Shown: positions 28,056 through 34,904 of the stretch, piece after piece | Numbering within the stretch: position 1 is the first letter of the stretch | Layout: each line of letters begins with the position of its first letter | Notes under the pieces: generated by a model | Told to the model about the DNA's origin: nothing | Seen by the model: the letters and a program-made list of their open reading frames with translations, nothing else | Database searches by the model: none | IMG/VR virus record: IMGVR_UViG_3300049629_000056 | Coordinates: 1 to 34,904 of that record | DNA length: 34,904 nucleotides | Direction: 5' to 3' (one strand) | Origin: a virus | Position numbers and translations under genes: made by a program

Positions 28056-28240
28056 TATTTACCTCGTCCAGACTTTTTCATCATGTTAGTAGCAGTACGA
28101 CCACCACGGGTAGGCATACCTTTAGGCTTACCAATAGCAATCATTACAGTAACGGGCATAGATTTCTTCTTGCCATACTCTTTGGCTTCTTTCTCGCCTT
28201 TTTCTGTGTATGGGAATTTCTTGTTTCCAACTTGTGGCAT
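28055..28240 (-). CDS. Small basic protein, 61 aa
   Basis: Basic protein with KFPYTEKGEKEAKEYGKKK near the N-terminus (8-26) and a Gly/Arg/Lys tail (GRTATNMMKKSGRGK). AAGGA precedes the ATG. It is the first in a row of four tiny basic proteins in the head region (with 27602, 27459 and 27169). Function unknown. Confidence 0.7.
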   Translation of the reverse strand: MPQVGNKKFPYTEKGEKEAKEYGKKKSMPVTVMIAIGKPKGMPTRGGRTATNMMKKSGRGK

Positions 28241-28248
28241 ATAAATCC

Positions 28249-28452
28249 TTATCGAACTAGCTTGGTTGCAATGAAAGAAATGATACCGCCAACAACAGAG
28301 GCGATAGCCATTCCAACGAAAAAGCCACCTTTAGATTTGTTAGCCATCTCTAAAAGGGTTTTAATATCTTGGCGAAGTGCATGGACTTCTGCTTGTAGAG
28401 CCTCAACTTGGGCTTCCAACTTACCAAATTCTCTTGGATCAATTTCCGACAT
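28249..28452 (-). CDS. Small coiled-coil membrane protein, XhlA-like layout, 67 aa
   Basis: Start at ATG 28452 with AGAGG upstream; the frame goes on upstream but only by overlapping the next gene. Residues 8-40 form a coiled coil (LEAQVEALQAEVHALRQDI), followed by one membrane helix (about 45-63, VGMAIASVVGGIISFIATK). The order coiled coil then C-terminal membrane helix recalls XhlA-type holin partners, but the gene lies among head genes. Function unknown. Confidence 0.65.
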   Translation of the reverse strand: MSEIDPREFGKLEAQVEALQAEVHALRQDIKTLLEMANKSKGGFFVGMAIASVVGGIISFIATKLVR

Positions 28453-28615
28453 TTGAAACCTCTTTTTTTGGTCTGCCCAACTTAGGTTTGTCTTCAACTT
28501 TCTTTGGAGTTTCCTCAACAAGGACGTATCCCTCGTGACCTTTCATGCTATCAATATCATGCTGATAGGTGAAAGTAACCAATGTTCCAGATTTTAAGCA
28601 ACGAAAAGTAGCCAT
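28439..28615 (-). CDS. Small protein with C-terminal GRPKK, 58 aa
   Basis: ATG 28615 with GGAG five to eight bases upstream; ends at 28439, overlapping the next gene by 14 bases. The start ATFRCLKSGTLVTFTYQHDI (2-21) then MKGHEGY is familiar from phage head regions. The end LGRPKKEV resembles an AT-hook peptide. The ribosome site lies just after the T-run of the terminator at 28625-28651. Function unknown. Confidence 0.75.
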   Translation of the reverse strand: MATFRCLKSGTLVTFTYQHDIDSMKGHEGYVLVEETPKKVEDKPKLGRPKKEVSNVGN

Positions 28616-28624
28616 AAAAACTCC

Positions 28625-28651
28625 AAAAAAAGGGGGGTATTAGCCCCCTTT
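28625..28651 (-). terminator. Rho-independent terminator after the decoration gene
   Basis: Read leftward: AAAGGGGG (28651-28644), a 7-base loop, CCCCCTTT, and T-run to 28625. The stem has eight pairs. It starts two bases after the stop of the gene ending at 28654, with genes continuing downstream, so it is probably partial and lowers expression of the later genes relative to coat. Confidence 0.8.
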
Positions 28652-28653
28652 AA

Positions 28654-28977
28654 TTAAACTGCACGACCTACGATAAGGTTCAATGTAGTTGATGCTAAGT
28701 CTACAGAACCTGCTGTAGGGTTGTAAGTCACGATAGTAACTGTATTAGCGGCTGAAACATAGGCTCTACGAACCAAACCTGCTTCAGAAACGCCAACAGA
28801 CATACCGATAACCATGTCGCCCAAAGCAACGCCTGGAACTGTAACTGTATCTGTAGCGGTTGCAGTAGTAGCTACTGAAGCGCTATCAAGAGTACAGGTA
28901 ACGTCCCAAGTGTCTGTAAATAGACCACGGAACTGGTCATTTCCCCTGCGGGAAGTAACTGCTGTTGCTGCTGCCAT
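28654..28977 (-). CDS. Putative head decoration protein, 107 aa
   Basis: Start at ATG 28977 with AAGGAG; an in-frame upstream ATG at 29010 lies in the coat terminator and is not used. The protein is Thr/Ala/Val-rich and beta-like (DTVTVPGVALGDMVIGMSVG, AYVSAANTVTIVTYN). It follows the coat gene between two terminators, so it is probably made in high amounts, which suits a capsid decoration or head-fibre protein. Not named. Confidence 0.65.
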   Translation of the reverse strand: MAAATAVTSRRGNDQFRGLFTDTWDVTCTLDSASVATTATATDTVTVPGVALGDMVIGMSVGVSEAGLVRRAYVSAANTVTIVTYNPTAGSVDLASTTLNLIVGRAV

Positions 28978-28995
28978 AATAAATCTCCTTGATGT

Positions 28996-29026
28996 AAAAA
29001 ATCCCCCCACCGATTAAGGCGAGGGG
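28996..29026 (-). terminator. Rho-independent terminator after the coat gene
   Basis: Read leftward: CCCCTCGCC (29026-29018), loop TTAATC, GGTGGGGGG (29011-29003), then T-run 29001-28996. Nine pairs, including two G-U. It lies between the coat gene (ending 29039) and the next gene. The ribosome site of that gene follows directly. Confidence 0.8.
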
Positions 29027-29038
29027 AAAAGGCAACTA

Positions 29039-30001
29039 TTAGGCTGGAACTGCTAACGCAAATGCGCTAGAAGACAAAGCTGCACCAGTTGTGGCGGCTG
29101 TACGCATTGCTTTCACACCATACAGTGTGTCAGATGTGAACAAAGTAGCCAAGTAGTCTTGCTTGTACTGAGTCTGTGAACGGATGCCCACTTGCTCAAC
29201 CAAGACCATAGCATCCTTGTGACCCATCAAGCAGATACGATCAGTGGTGGAGTTACCAGCACCAGTATCAGCATTGCTAGATGTGAACACGGGGATACCA
29301 TATAGGTTACCGATTTCACCAGTGCGGATTGCATTGCCATTACCCACAAAAGCCTGTTCTGTGTAACGGGAAAGACCCATCAACGTATTGCGGCTTGAAG
29401 GAGGAATGATAAAGAAGCGACCATCCATAGGAGTGTCGTTGTCATCCAAACGCTGAATGGTTCTACGGATAGCGGCATCAGTCAAAGCAGAAGCATTTGA
29501 AGATGTGCTGTTGTAAGCAGTAGTACCATCACCGCCAATGAAGGCTTTGGTGGTTGTATTGCTTGTTGCGTAGTCGTTAGTACCGACAGTAGCACCATTG
29601 AATGCACGACCCAACTGGATCAAGCTAGTGTCTACTTGCTTGGCAAGCGCATAGCCAGCGTCAGCAGTGTAGAACTGGCGCAAGCTGTTCAAGGCTTGTG
29701 CTTCAACGATGTCCTCAATGAAACGTGAATATTCAAAGTGTTGGTTAATGCTAACCAGAACTTCTGTCTCAGTATCGGCAATCAGAGTAACGGCAGTAGA
29801 TGCCGCTTTTGCTGAAGCTGAACCACGGGTAGGAGCTGGAATGTGAACAGTGTCACCTTTCTTGCCCTTGAAGTTCATCTTCATTACGATGTTAGCCAAT
29901 ACAAGATTTTTCTTGTATGCGGCTACGATTTCATCTGACCAGATTTCTGGGATGAATTTGTCTGCGGTTGTTACTGTTACCGCTGGTGTTGGATATGCCA
30001 T
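29039..30001 (-). CDS. Major capsid protein
   Basis: A 320-residue coat protein. N-terminal FIPEIWSDEIVAAYKKNLVL (17-36), then DTVHIPAPTRG and EFSRFIEDI-like strands (HFEYSRFIEDIVEAQ), are typical of HK97-fold coat proteins of short-tailed phages. The C-terminal part holds PPSSRNTLMG and a Gly/Ala-rich end. AGGAG precedes the start, the scaffold gene is directly upstream, and strong terminators follow, as expected for the most abundant virion protein. There is no sign of a protease gene or cleavage site. Confidence 0.9.
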   Translation of the reverse strand: MAYPTPAVTVTTADKFIPEIWSDEIVAAYKKNLVLANIVMKMNFKGKKGDTVHIPAPTRGSASAKAASTAVTLIADTETEVLVSINQHFEYSRFIEDIVEAQALNSLRQFYTADAGYALAKQVDTSLIQLGRAFNGATVGTNDYATSNTTTKAFIGGDGTTAYNSTSSNASALTDAAIRRTIQRLDDNDTPMDGRFFIIPPSSRNTLMGLSRYTEQAFVGNGNAIRTGEIGNLYGIPVFTSSNADTGAGNSTTDRICLMGHKDAMVLVEQVGIRSQTQYKQDYLATLFTSDTLYGVKAMRTAATTGAALSSSAFALAVPA

Positions 30002-30019
30002 AATTAAATCTCCTAAAGT

Positions 30020-30760
30020 TTAACGAACCCGACCCTCTTGATAGGCTTGCATGATTTCATCACTTAAAGCGTCATATCTGTTTGGGTCTTGCATTTTGAG
30101 CCGAATAAGGTCAGCCCTTCTGTATACTTTCTTTGATGATTCACCAGAACCACCTATATCAACACCTACTGCTTTTAAGTTCTGCTTGCGAGTTACCTCG
30201 CCATCATCACTCGTTTGCTTCTGTTTAACAGAACGTAGCTGTTTATAGGTAGATAGCAATTCATTGGCTGAGTCGAAATCATATCCAGAATCGGCTTGCT
30301 CAAAAATCTTAATGCGAACAGGGCTAGACTTCACCCAATTTGCAAAATCCTGATCTTTAGCGATTTCGCCAAAGTCGGGATGTTCTTGCGCTAACCTTTG
30401 CTGAATTTGCGCCCTTTTCATTTCTAGCGTAACTTGTCGTGCCGCTAGGATGTCAGGGTGATTATCAACAGTCCTTTGAACTGCCTTCTGTGGATTCTCA
30501 AAGAAATCTACTTCAGGCTCTTCCTGTCTAGTTTGTTGTCGTGAACCAAGGTTCTGTTTGATAAGTTCATCAGCAAGCCTACGAACTTCGCCAACTTCTT
30601 GTGCCTGACGACCAATCATTTTTATCTGATCTTGGTGCATCTTCACAACATCTTCAAAACTTTTATTCCTGTAAAGTTCAGGAAGCTCTGAAGTAGGCTC
30701 TGCTTTTAACTCTTCTGCCTCTAACTCACCCAACTCTTGTTTGTCATCATCAATCAACAT
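30020..30760 (-). CDS. Scaffold protein
   Basis: A 246-residue highly charged helical protein: acidic N-terminus (DDDKQELGELEAEELKAEP), coiled-coil segments around 35-70 and 115-150, and a basic C-terminal region (RRADLIRLKMQDPNRYDAL). This composition, with its place between portal and coat genes, fits an assembly scaffold. AGGAAATAAGT precedes ATG. No protease domain is visible. Confidence 0.8.
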   Translation of the reverse strand: MLIDDDKQELGELEAEELKAEPTSELPELYRNKSFEDVVKMHQDQIKMIGRQAQEVGEVRRLADELIKQNLGSRQQTRQEEPEVDFFENPQKAVQRTVDNHPDILAARQVTLEMKRAQIQQRLAQEHPDFGEIAKDQDFANWVKSSPVRIKIFEQADSGYDFDSANELLSTYKQLRSVKQKQTSDDGEVTRKQNLKAVGVDIGGSGESSKKVYRRADLIRLKMQDPNRYDALSDEIMQAYQEGRVR

Positions 30761-30818
30761 ACTTATTTCCTTTTCCTGCCGTCAATCGGTTGTAGGAGAT
30801 TCAACTCGGCATAATTGC

Positions 30819-31046
30819 TTATGAGTTGAGTTTCTGCTCGGCCTTTAATCTATCCAAGTGGCTTCTCTCGAACCTTCCATGCGATGATGGAAACGCTCCA
30901 GACCACCCTTCTAGCTTAAAAGCTGGCGCAGATAAAATGCGATGAGTCTCCTCACCACAATCACACACAAGACTTGTTGTCTCATAATCAACAAATCTCT
31001 CTGTCTTATGCCCGTTTATACAGGCAAATTCATACATTCTTCTCAT
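30819..31046 (-). CDS. FmdB-type zinc-ribbon protein
   Basis: A 75-residue protein: YEFACINGHKTERFVDYE then LVCDCGEETHRILSAPAF. Cys8 with His13 (CINGH) and Cys28/Cys30 form a small zinc ribbon as in FmdB-family proteins, of which phage forms sit next to portal or scaffold genes. ATG 31046 has GAGG six bases before it; ATG 31037 is an alternative. Role in the virion or in regulation is not known. Confidence 0.75.
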   Translation of the reverse strand: MRRMYEFACINGHKTERFVDYETTSLVCDCGEETHRILSAPAFKLEGWSGAFPSSHGRFERSHLDRLKAEQKLNS

Positions 31047-31269
31047 TTAAGTCCTCAAATGCTCTTTCGCTGACTTGTTTCAAGTTTTTCAGCCAAATTA
31101 GTATTGAATACTCGCCTTTTCTGAATTGTAGACTTTTTTCGTCTGCAATTGTTGAGATATTATTCAAAGGCTCTATCATTTTGTCAACATCTTCCATTAA
31201 ATCTATCCACCCTTGAGTGGACATCATGGAAAATCTCTCTTCGTAGTACTTCTGAAGTTCTGGATTCAT
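31030..31269 (-). CDS. Small conserved phage protein after portal, 79 aa
   Basis: MNPELQKYYEERFSMMSTQG start (1-20), then LMEDVDKMIE and LQFRKGEYSILIWLKNLKQV. Such proteins are common directly after the portal gene in short-tailed phages as I remember; no function known. ATGA overlap with portal; its end overlaps the zinc-ribbon gene by 17 bases. Confidence 0.75.
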   Translation of the reverse strand: MNPELQKYYEERFSMMSTQGWIDLMEDVDKMIEPLNNISTIADEKSLQFRKGEYSILIWLKNLKQVSERAFEDLNEKNV

Positions 31270-33239
31270 TGTCTAGTCATCTGCTTTTCAACAATCTTAG
31301 CCTTGTTCTGAATATCAGCTTCTTTAAGCATCAATTCAGCAACTTTGACACGCTTATCAAACTCTCGTGAAGCCAAAGCGTCATCAGTAGGTAGGTTCTT
31401 GGTATTAGCCGCCATACTCTTTGCTTGCAACTCAATAGGCATCAATTGCGCTTCAGTCAATAACTTTTGCGCTTCAGCCTTGTTCTGCTCTGCTTGCGTA
31501 GTTTGGACAGCAATCTGTGCTTGAGCCAGTTGCATAGCCAATTGTTGTTGCATCTGAGCCGCTTGTTGAGCCTGTGGATCAGCAGTAGCCATCTTGTCTA
31601 GCATCTCGATCAACTCAAATCTGTTTGACAGAGAAGAATTAGCCATGATGCCCTTCAAAATGATAGGCAAAACAGGTGTATTAGGGCCAAGAGTCTGGAG
31701 TAGCGCAATGAACTGTTGTTGCTCATGCTCTCTAGCAATGATTCCAAGCGCTGCCGTAGGAATGAACTTCATGTCCACAGTGGGGTAACGCTCTGGATCG
31801 AACTGCATATAGCGGTAGGCGGCTTTGGTGATGAAGGGGATCATAAAATCCTCTTGGAAGTTCACCAAGGTACGCTTGTATTTCTTGATAATCGAGGCAG
31901 TAGCCATAGAAATACCGCCCTGACCCGCATCTCTGGAGACAGCAGTAACCATTCCCTGTGAGTCAAGAGTGCCTGTTGCCATCAAAAGCATACGTTCAAA
32001 CTCTTTGGCAGTTGTCAGGTTAGAACCATCAGTATTGCCAAACTTGAACGGAAACAGAATCTCATTGGGGTTGCCGTTTGTCAGGATAGCTTTACCTGGC
32101 TTTACTTCAAACTTAGCACCACGAGGTAAACGAGTAGCATCCATAGCCATCATTGGGCTAGTTGTCAGGGCTAGTGAATCTAAGTGTGAACGAACTTGGG
32201 CATCTATGGCTTTTTGTGAGTTGTAAGCCTTCTCAACAGTACCACGACCCAACAAACGATTAGGAACTGTATCGTCCTGATAAGCAAGGATTGGGCGATC
32301 CTTCATCATGTATGGGTTCTTTTCTGCTTTCAGAAGAACACCATCATTGGCAATCACTACGATAGCCTCAACCAGATCGGAATACTCATCCTGAATACTG
32401 TCTTCAGGGAACAAGTCTTCTACTTCGCCATCTTCTTCGTTTTCTAGTTGCTCAAGATATTCTCTAGGAACTAAACCATAGTAAGTCAAAAGTTTAACTT
32501 TATCGTCTTCGTACTGGGAGACTTCTTGGGTAGGCTCTAAGTCTGTATCCATAGAGTCAGTGCCGACCTTTACCTTGCGGTAGATGCCTTCTTCTTGACC
32601 TTTTACGATCTTGTGGATAGAGACATACTTCTCGATAGCCACACCCATACAGTCATCAATAGATGTTCCATTGGGGTCAAACAAGAAGTTACGGGGGTTA
32701 ACAGGAACAATCTTGACTGCAATGCGGTCTTGTTCTACTACTCCGATAGCCGCTTGTCCCATTTGACCAGGTATTGCCTGAGTAGCGGGAACAAAGACTT
32801 TCTCTGTTTTGACAACAATCTCACCGATACCCGTACCATAGATTTCAGCAAGTAACTCAATTTGGTCAATAGACTTGCGAATCTTATCTACTTTGAAGTC
32901 TTCCATCAGTTGTGCTTTGATGGCAGCAACATCTAGGGGGCTTCCATTGACATCACGAATATCGTCTTGAATGTCAAAGAACTCACCCTGACCAAAGATG
33001 GCTTCCATGATTTCGGCATGGCGTGTCTCTACGGCTTGTTGGGTAGCGGGGGTAACGATTCTTGAACGCTCAGACTCACGGGTTTTATCTTGGACATCCC
33101 ACTCACCATTGAAGATTCGTTCGTACTCTAGCCAATCATCAAGGCAATTGACATCTCTCCAATCCCTCCATCTATCACAATGGTTGACAACAAAGTTAAC
33201 TATCTCTTTGTCTGAGTCGCTAGGTTCTTGGAATTCCAT
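31266..33239 (-). CDS. Portal protein
   Basis: A 657-residue protein typical of large portals of short-tailed phages: N-terminal WRDWRDVNCLDDWLEYERIF (22-41; family-like), a TPATQQAVETRHAEIMEA segment, a central clip/stem region (PNRLLGRGTVEKAYNSQKAI), and a Gln/Ala-rich C-terminal coiled coil (about 565-620), the barrel. Portals form the 12-mer ring at the packaging vertex. It lies just after the large terminase gene, with only two bases between. Confidence 0.9.
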   Translation of the reverse strand: MEFQEPSDSDKEIVNFVVNHCDRWRDWRDVNCLDDWLEYERIFNGEWDVQDKTRESERSRIVTPATQQAVETRHAEIMEAIFGQGEFFDIQDDIRDVNGSPLDVAAIKAQLMEDFKVDKIRKSIDQIELLAEIYGTGIGEIVVKTEKVFVPATQAIPGQMGQAAIGVVEQDRIAVKIVPVNPRNFLFDPNGTSIDDCMGVAIEKYVSIHKIVKGQEEGIYRKVKVGTDSMDTDLEPTQEVSQYEDDKVKLLTYYGLVPREYLEQLENEEDGEVEDLFPEDSIQDEYSDLVEAIVVIANDGVLLKAEKNPYMMKDRPILAYQDDTVPNRLLGRGTVEKAYNSQKAIDAQVRSHLDSLALTTSPMMAMDATRLPRGAKFEVKPGKAILTNGNPNEILFPFKFGNTDGSNLTTAKEFERMLLMATGTLDSQGMVTAVSRDAGQGGISMATASIIKKYKRTLVNFQEDFMIPFITKAAYRYMQFDPERYPTVDMKFIPTAALGIIAREHEQQQFIALLQTLGPNTPVLPIILKGIMANSSLSNRFELIEMLDKMATADPQAQQAAQMQQQLAMQLAQAQIAVQTTQAEQNKAEAQKLLTEAQLMPIELQAKSMAANTKNLPTDDALASREFDKRVKVAELMLKEADIQNKAKIVEKQMTRQ

Positions 33240-33241
33240 TC

Positions 33242-34501
33242 TTATACCCCACTAATAATATCTACAGGTTGCCAATCCTCGCTATCATCTTCTTCCATGT
33301 AAGATGTAACAGCCAGTTGGTCAATGTAACTGAGGGAGTCAGGCAAGTCATCATGGACTCCTTGAGCAGGGAACAGGATTAACTGGTCTACAAACTCATC
33401 CCAATCTTCTTCCGAATTTAACACAATTCTGCCATGCTCGAACCTACCTTGTAAAGCCCAGATGATTCGATCCGCTTTTTTTCTATTCCCGTGGGTCAAA
33501 TCTATGATGTGAGCATAGGTGTTGTTCTTACGCATCAAGTCACTAAGATACGGCAAAACAGCGTTCTTTAACGCCCCCCTCTCTATGCCTACACTCAAAG
33601 GGCGGTAGTCTCTAATGGCTATCAGTATCTTAGAAGCAGTCTCACGGATGTCCCATCTTCCGTGTTCAATCTTCTCAACAAACCACTTCCCATCGTCTGT
33701 CACCTTCACGATTGAGATAGCAGACTCGTCCAGACGTTTCTTAGAATTAGCTGCTTGTTTGGCAACCTCCTCGAACCCTGCTAGGTCAACAGCAATGTAA
33801 TAGCTCCCATGTTCAGGTTTAACCCCGTATTTAATCCACTCTTCCTTAAAGATGTCAGAACCCGCATTGGTAAAGGAAGCCATAAACTCTTGCTTAAAAG
33901 CGAAGGAACTCAGGGTCTTTTTAGCGGAATCTATCTCTGCTTGGTCAATCAAGGGGTTATCAGCAGTGGTAAAGTGCCACGACTTCCAATCAGGGTCATC
34001 TTCTGACTCGCCCAACTTAAAGGTATCGTAGAACCAGTTGCGTCCTTTGGGAGTGCCAATAAAGAGTGCTCTCCCCCGTTTATCAGATAGAGAGGCACGA
34101 ATGACCTGTTCCCATGCTTCTGGCTTAATGTCAGCAACCTCATCGAGAACGGCATAGGTCAATGAGACACCACGAAGGGTATCAGGTCTATCCGCACCAC
34201 GAACGTATATCCTAGCCCCGTTTATCAGGGTAATGTCTAGATTGTTTACGTGACTACTCTGAATAACCTCTCTACCAAGGTCTAGCAGTAAGTCCCAGAC
34301 GATTTGCCTCGACTGCCCCATTGTTGGCGAAACATAGAGTACTGCCGAACCAGGTGGGCACTTCAATCCCTCTATTAGCAAGGTAACGGCAGCCATCCTA
34401 GACTTACCGCACCGCCTACCAGCCGCAACAACCTTGAATCTCGTTTTGTCGGCAAAAACTGTCTGTTGCCACGGCAGTAAGGAGAAATTGAGATCAGCCA
34501 T
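33242..34501 (-). CDS. Terminase large subunit
   Basis: A 419-residue packaging motor. ATPase: Walker A A27-GRRCGKS-34, Walker B YAVLDE (Asp120, Glu121), and a GTPKG motif (149-153) after it. Nuclease (RNase H fold): Asp239 in IAVDLAG, Glu307 in GIERG and Asp384/Asp388 in VHDDLPDSL. It overlaps the small-subunit gene by eight bases. Length and motifs appear complete. Confidence 0.95.
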   Translation of the reverse strand: MADLNFSLLPWQQTVFADKTRFKVVAAGRRCGKSRMAAVTLLIEGLKCPPGSAVLYVSPTMGQSRQIVWDLLLDLGREVIQSSHVNNLDITLINGARIYVRGADRPDTLRGVSLTYAVLDEVADIKPEAWEQVIRASLSDKRGRALFIGTPKGRNWFYDTFKLGESEDDPDWKSWHFTTADNPLIDQAEIDSAKKTLSSFAFKQEFMASFTNAGSDIFKEEWIKYGVKPEHGSYYIAVDLAGFEEVAKQAANSKKRLDESAISIVKVTDDGKWFVEKIEHGRWDIRETASKILIAIRDYRPLSVGIERGALKNAVLPYLSDLMRKNNTYAHIIDLTHGNRKKADRIIWALQGRFEHGRIVLNSEEDWDEFVDQLILFPAQGVHDDLPDSLSYIDQLAVTSYMEEDDSEDWQPVDIISGV

Positions 34502-34871
34502 ACTTTGCCTCTACGTCTTGGGGTTGTTCAGTATTCTCAACAATAACTGGTTCAGCACCAATCCCTGTTATGTTAATCGTCACTGCTGACCTTTGGGACT
34601 TATCCTTTTCAAACAAAGAAACAGGAAGAGTCCTATCAAGACACATCTTCAAAGCTACTAATTGATGGGGATGCTCATCATTAAGGGCTATCTCAATAAC
34701 CTTCTGAGCCACATCCTTACCTCCAGACCTAATCATTAGCTCTTTAAGCTCCTTGAGACGTTGATGGTCTGTCTTAGGTAGTACAAGGGGTGGATTGTCA
34801 GCAAACCTCTGTATGGTCATCTTGACGCTTCCCTTGGGTCTTCCTCTTCCACGCTTTAGAGTCGTTTCCAT
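34494..34871 (-). CDS. Terminase small subunit, putative
   Basis: A 125-residue protein, starting at ATG 34871 after AAAGGA. The N-terminus has an AT-hook-like RGRGRPKG (7-14), the middle is helical (HQRLKELKELMIRSGGKDVA, 37-56; AQKVIEIALND), the end acidic. Position directly upstream of the large subunit with an 8-base overlap makes this the DNA-recognition subunit. Its recognition site may lie in the repeat-rich end at 1-249. Only 33 bases remain to the window edge. Confidence 0.75.
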   Translation of the reverse strand: METTLKRGRGRPKGSVKMTIQRFADNPPLVLPKTDHQRLKELKELMIRSGGKDVAQKVIEIALNDEHPHQLVALKMCLDRTLPVSLFEKDKSQRSAVTINITGIGAEPVIVENTEQPQDVEAKYG

Positions 34872-34904
34872 GTTGTCCTTTCAATTTAGCTTTTTCGGTA
34901 TAGG

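Noticed and set aside
1-34904. CRISPR array, tRNA genes, integrase or repressor-type lysogeny module
   Set aside because: I saw no regularly spaced direct repeats, no cloverleaf-like sequence, and no integrase or Cro/CI-type motifs. The repeats present are short and irregular in spacing.

Overview
The window looks like a nearly complete genome (34.9 kb) of a small tailed phage of a Gram-negative host. The morphogenesis set is portal, scaffold, HK97-type coat protein, tail-tube-A-like and nozzle-like proteins, a repeat fibre and three very large putative ejection proteins. There is no tape measure, sheath or tail-tube gene, so a short-tailed (podovirus-like) particle is the best reading. A GH19 endolysin, a nested Rz/Rz1 spanin pair and another small lipoprotein point to a Gram-negative, probably proteobacterial, host; an aquatic origin is only a guess. 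No integrase, RNA polymerase, DNA polymerase, helicase, tRNA or CRISPR array is visible.

Layout: (1) 1-672 is a mostly non-coding, repeat-rich end with one leftward small gene, a 16-bp palindrome and a strong sigma70-like rightward promoter. (2) 673-3839 is a rightward, probably early, cluster. A SprT-like metalloprotease comes first, then about ten tiny orphan genes; three carry a recurring leader hairpin, the cluster has seven GTTTAAAC palindromes, and it ends at a clear terminator. (3) 3882-7520 is a leftward nucleic-acid cluster: winged-helix-like protein, DUF1376-type replication protein, HNH-AP2 endonuclease, VRR-NUC nuclease and Ref-like HNH nuclease. (4) 7644-11213 is a rightward recombination cluster divergent from it: Sak3/DUF1071-type annealing protein, a second HNH-AP2 endonuclease, an SSB-like small protein, a structured RNA leader and several orphans. 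(5) 11215-34871 is one long leftward late region. In transcription order it holds TerS, TerL, portal, FmdB-like zinc ribbon, scaffold, coat, decoration-like proteins, a run of tiny basic proteins, tail proteins, fibre, ejection proteins, micro-ORFs, lysis genes, a metalloprotease-like protein and a metallophosphoesterase.

Genes are packed with ATGA, GTGA, TTGA and TAATG junctions, so translational coupling seems to be the rule. Twelve genes shorter than 60 codons were recovered by hand (17-58 aa; for example at 3584, 7341, 11215, 14499, 15145, 15255, 21501, 27459, 27602 and 28439).

Replication presumably uses host polymerase and helicase recruited by the DUF1376-type protein, with the annealing protein and SSB-like protein giving recombination-dependent replication. 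The most notable unexplained signals are an exact TAGGG-N5-CCCTA inverted repeat present twice in regulatory gaps, the GTTTAAAC cluster, the compensating leader hairpins, and the AGGGTTT-rich end next to the terminase genes. All assignments come from reading the sequence and remembered family features; no searches were run.
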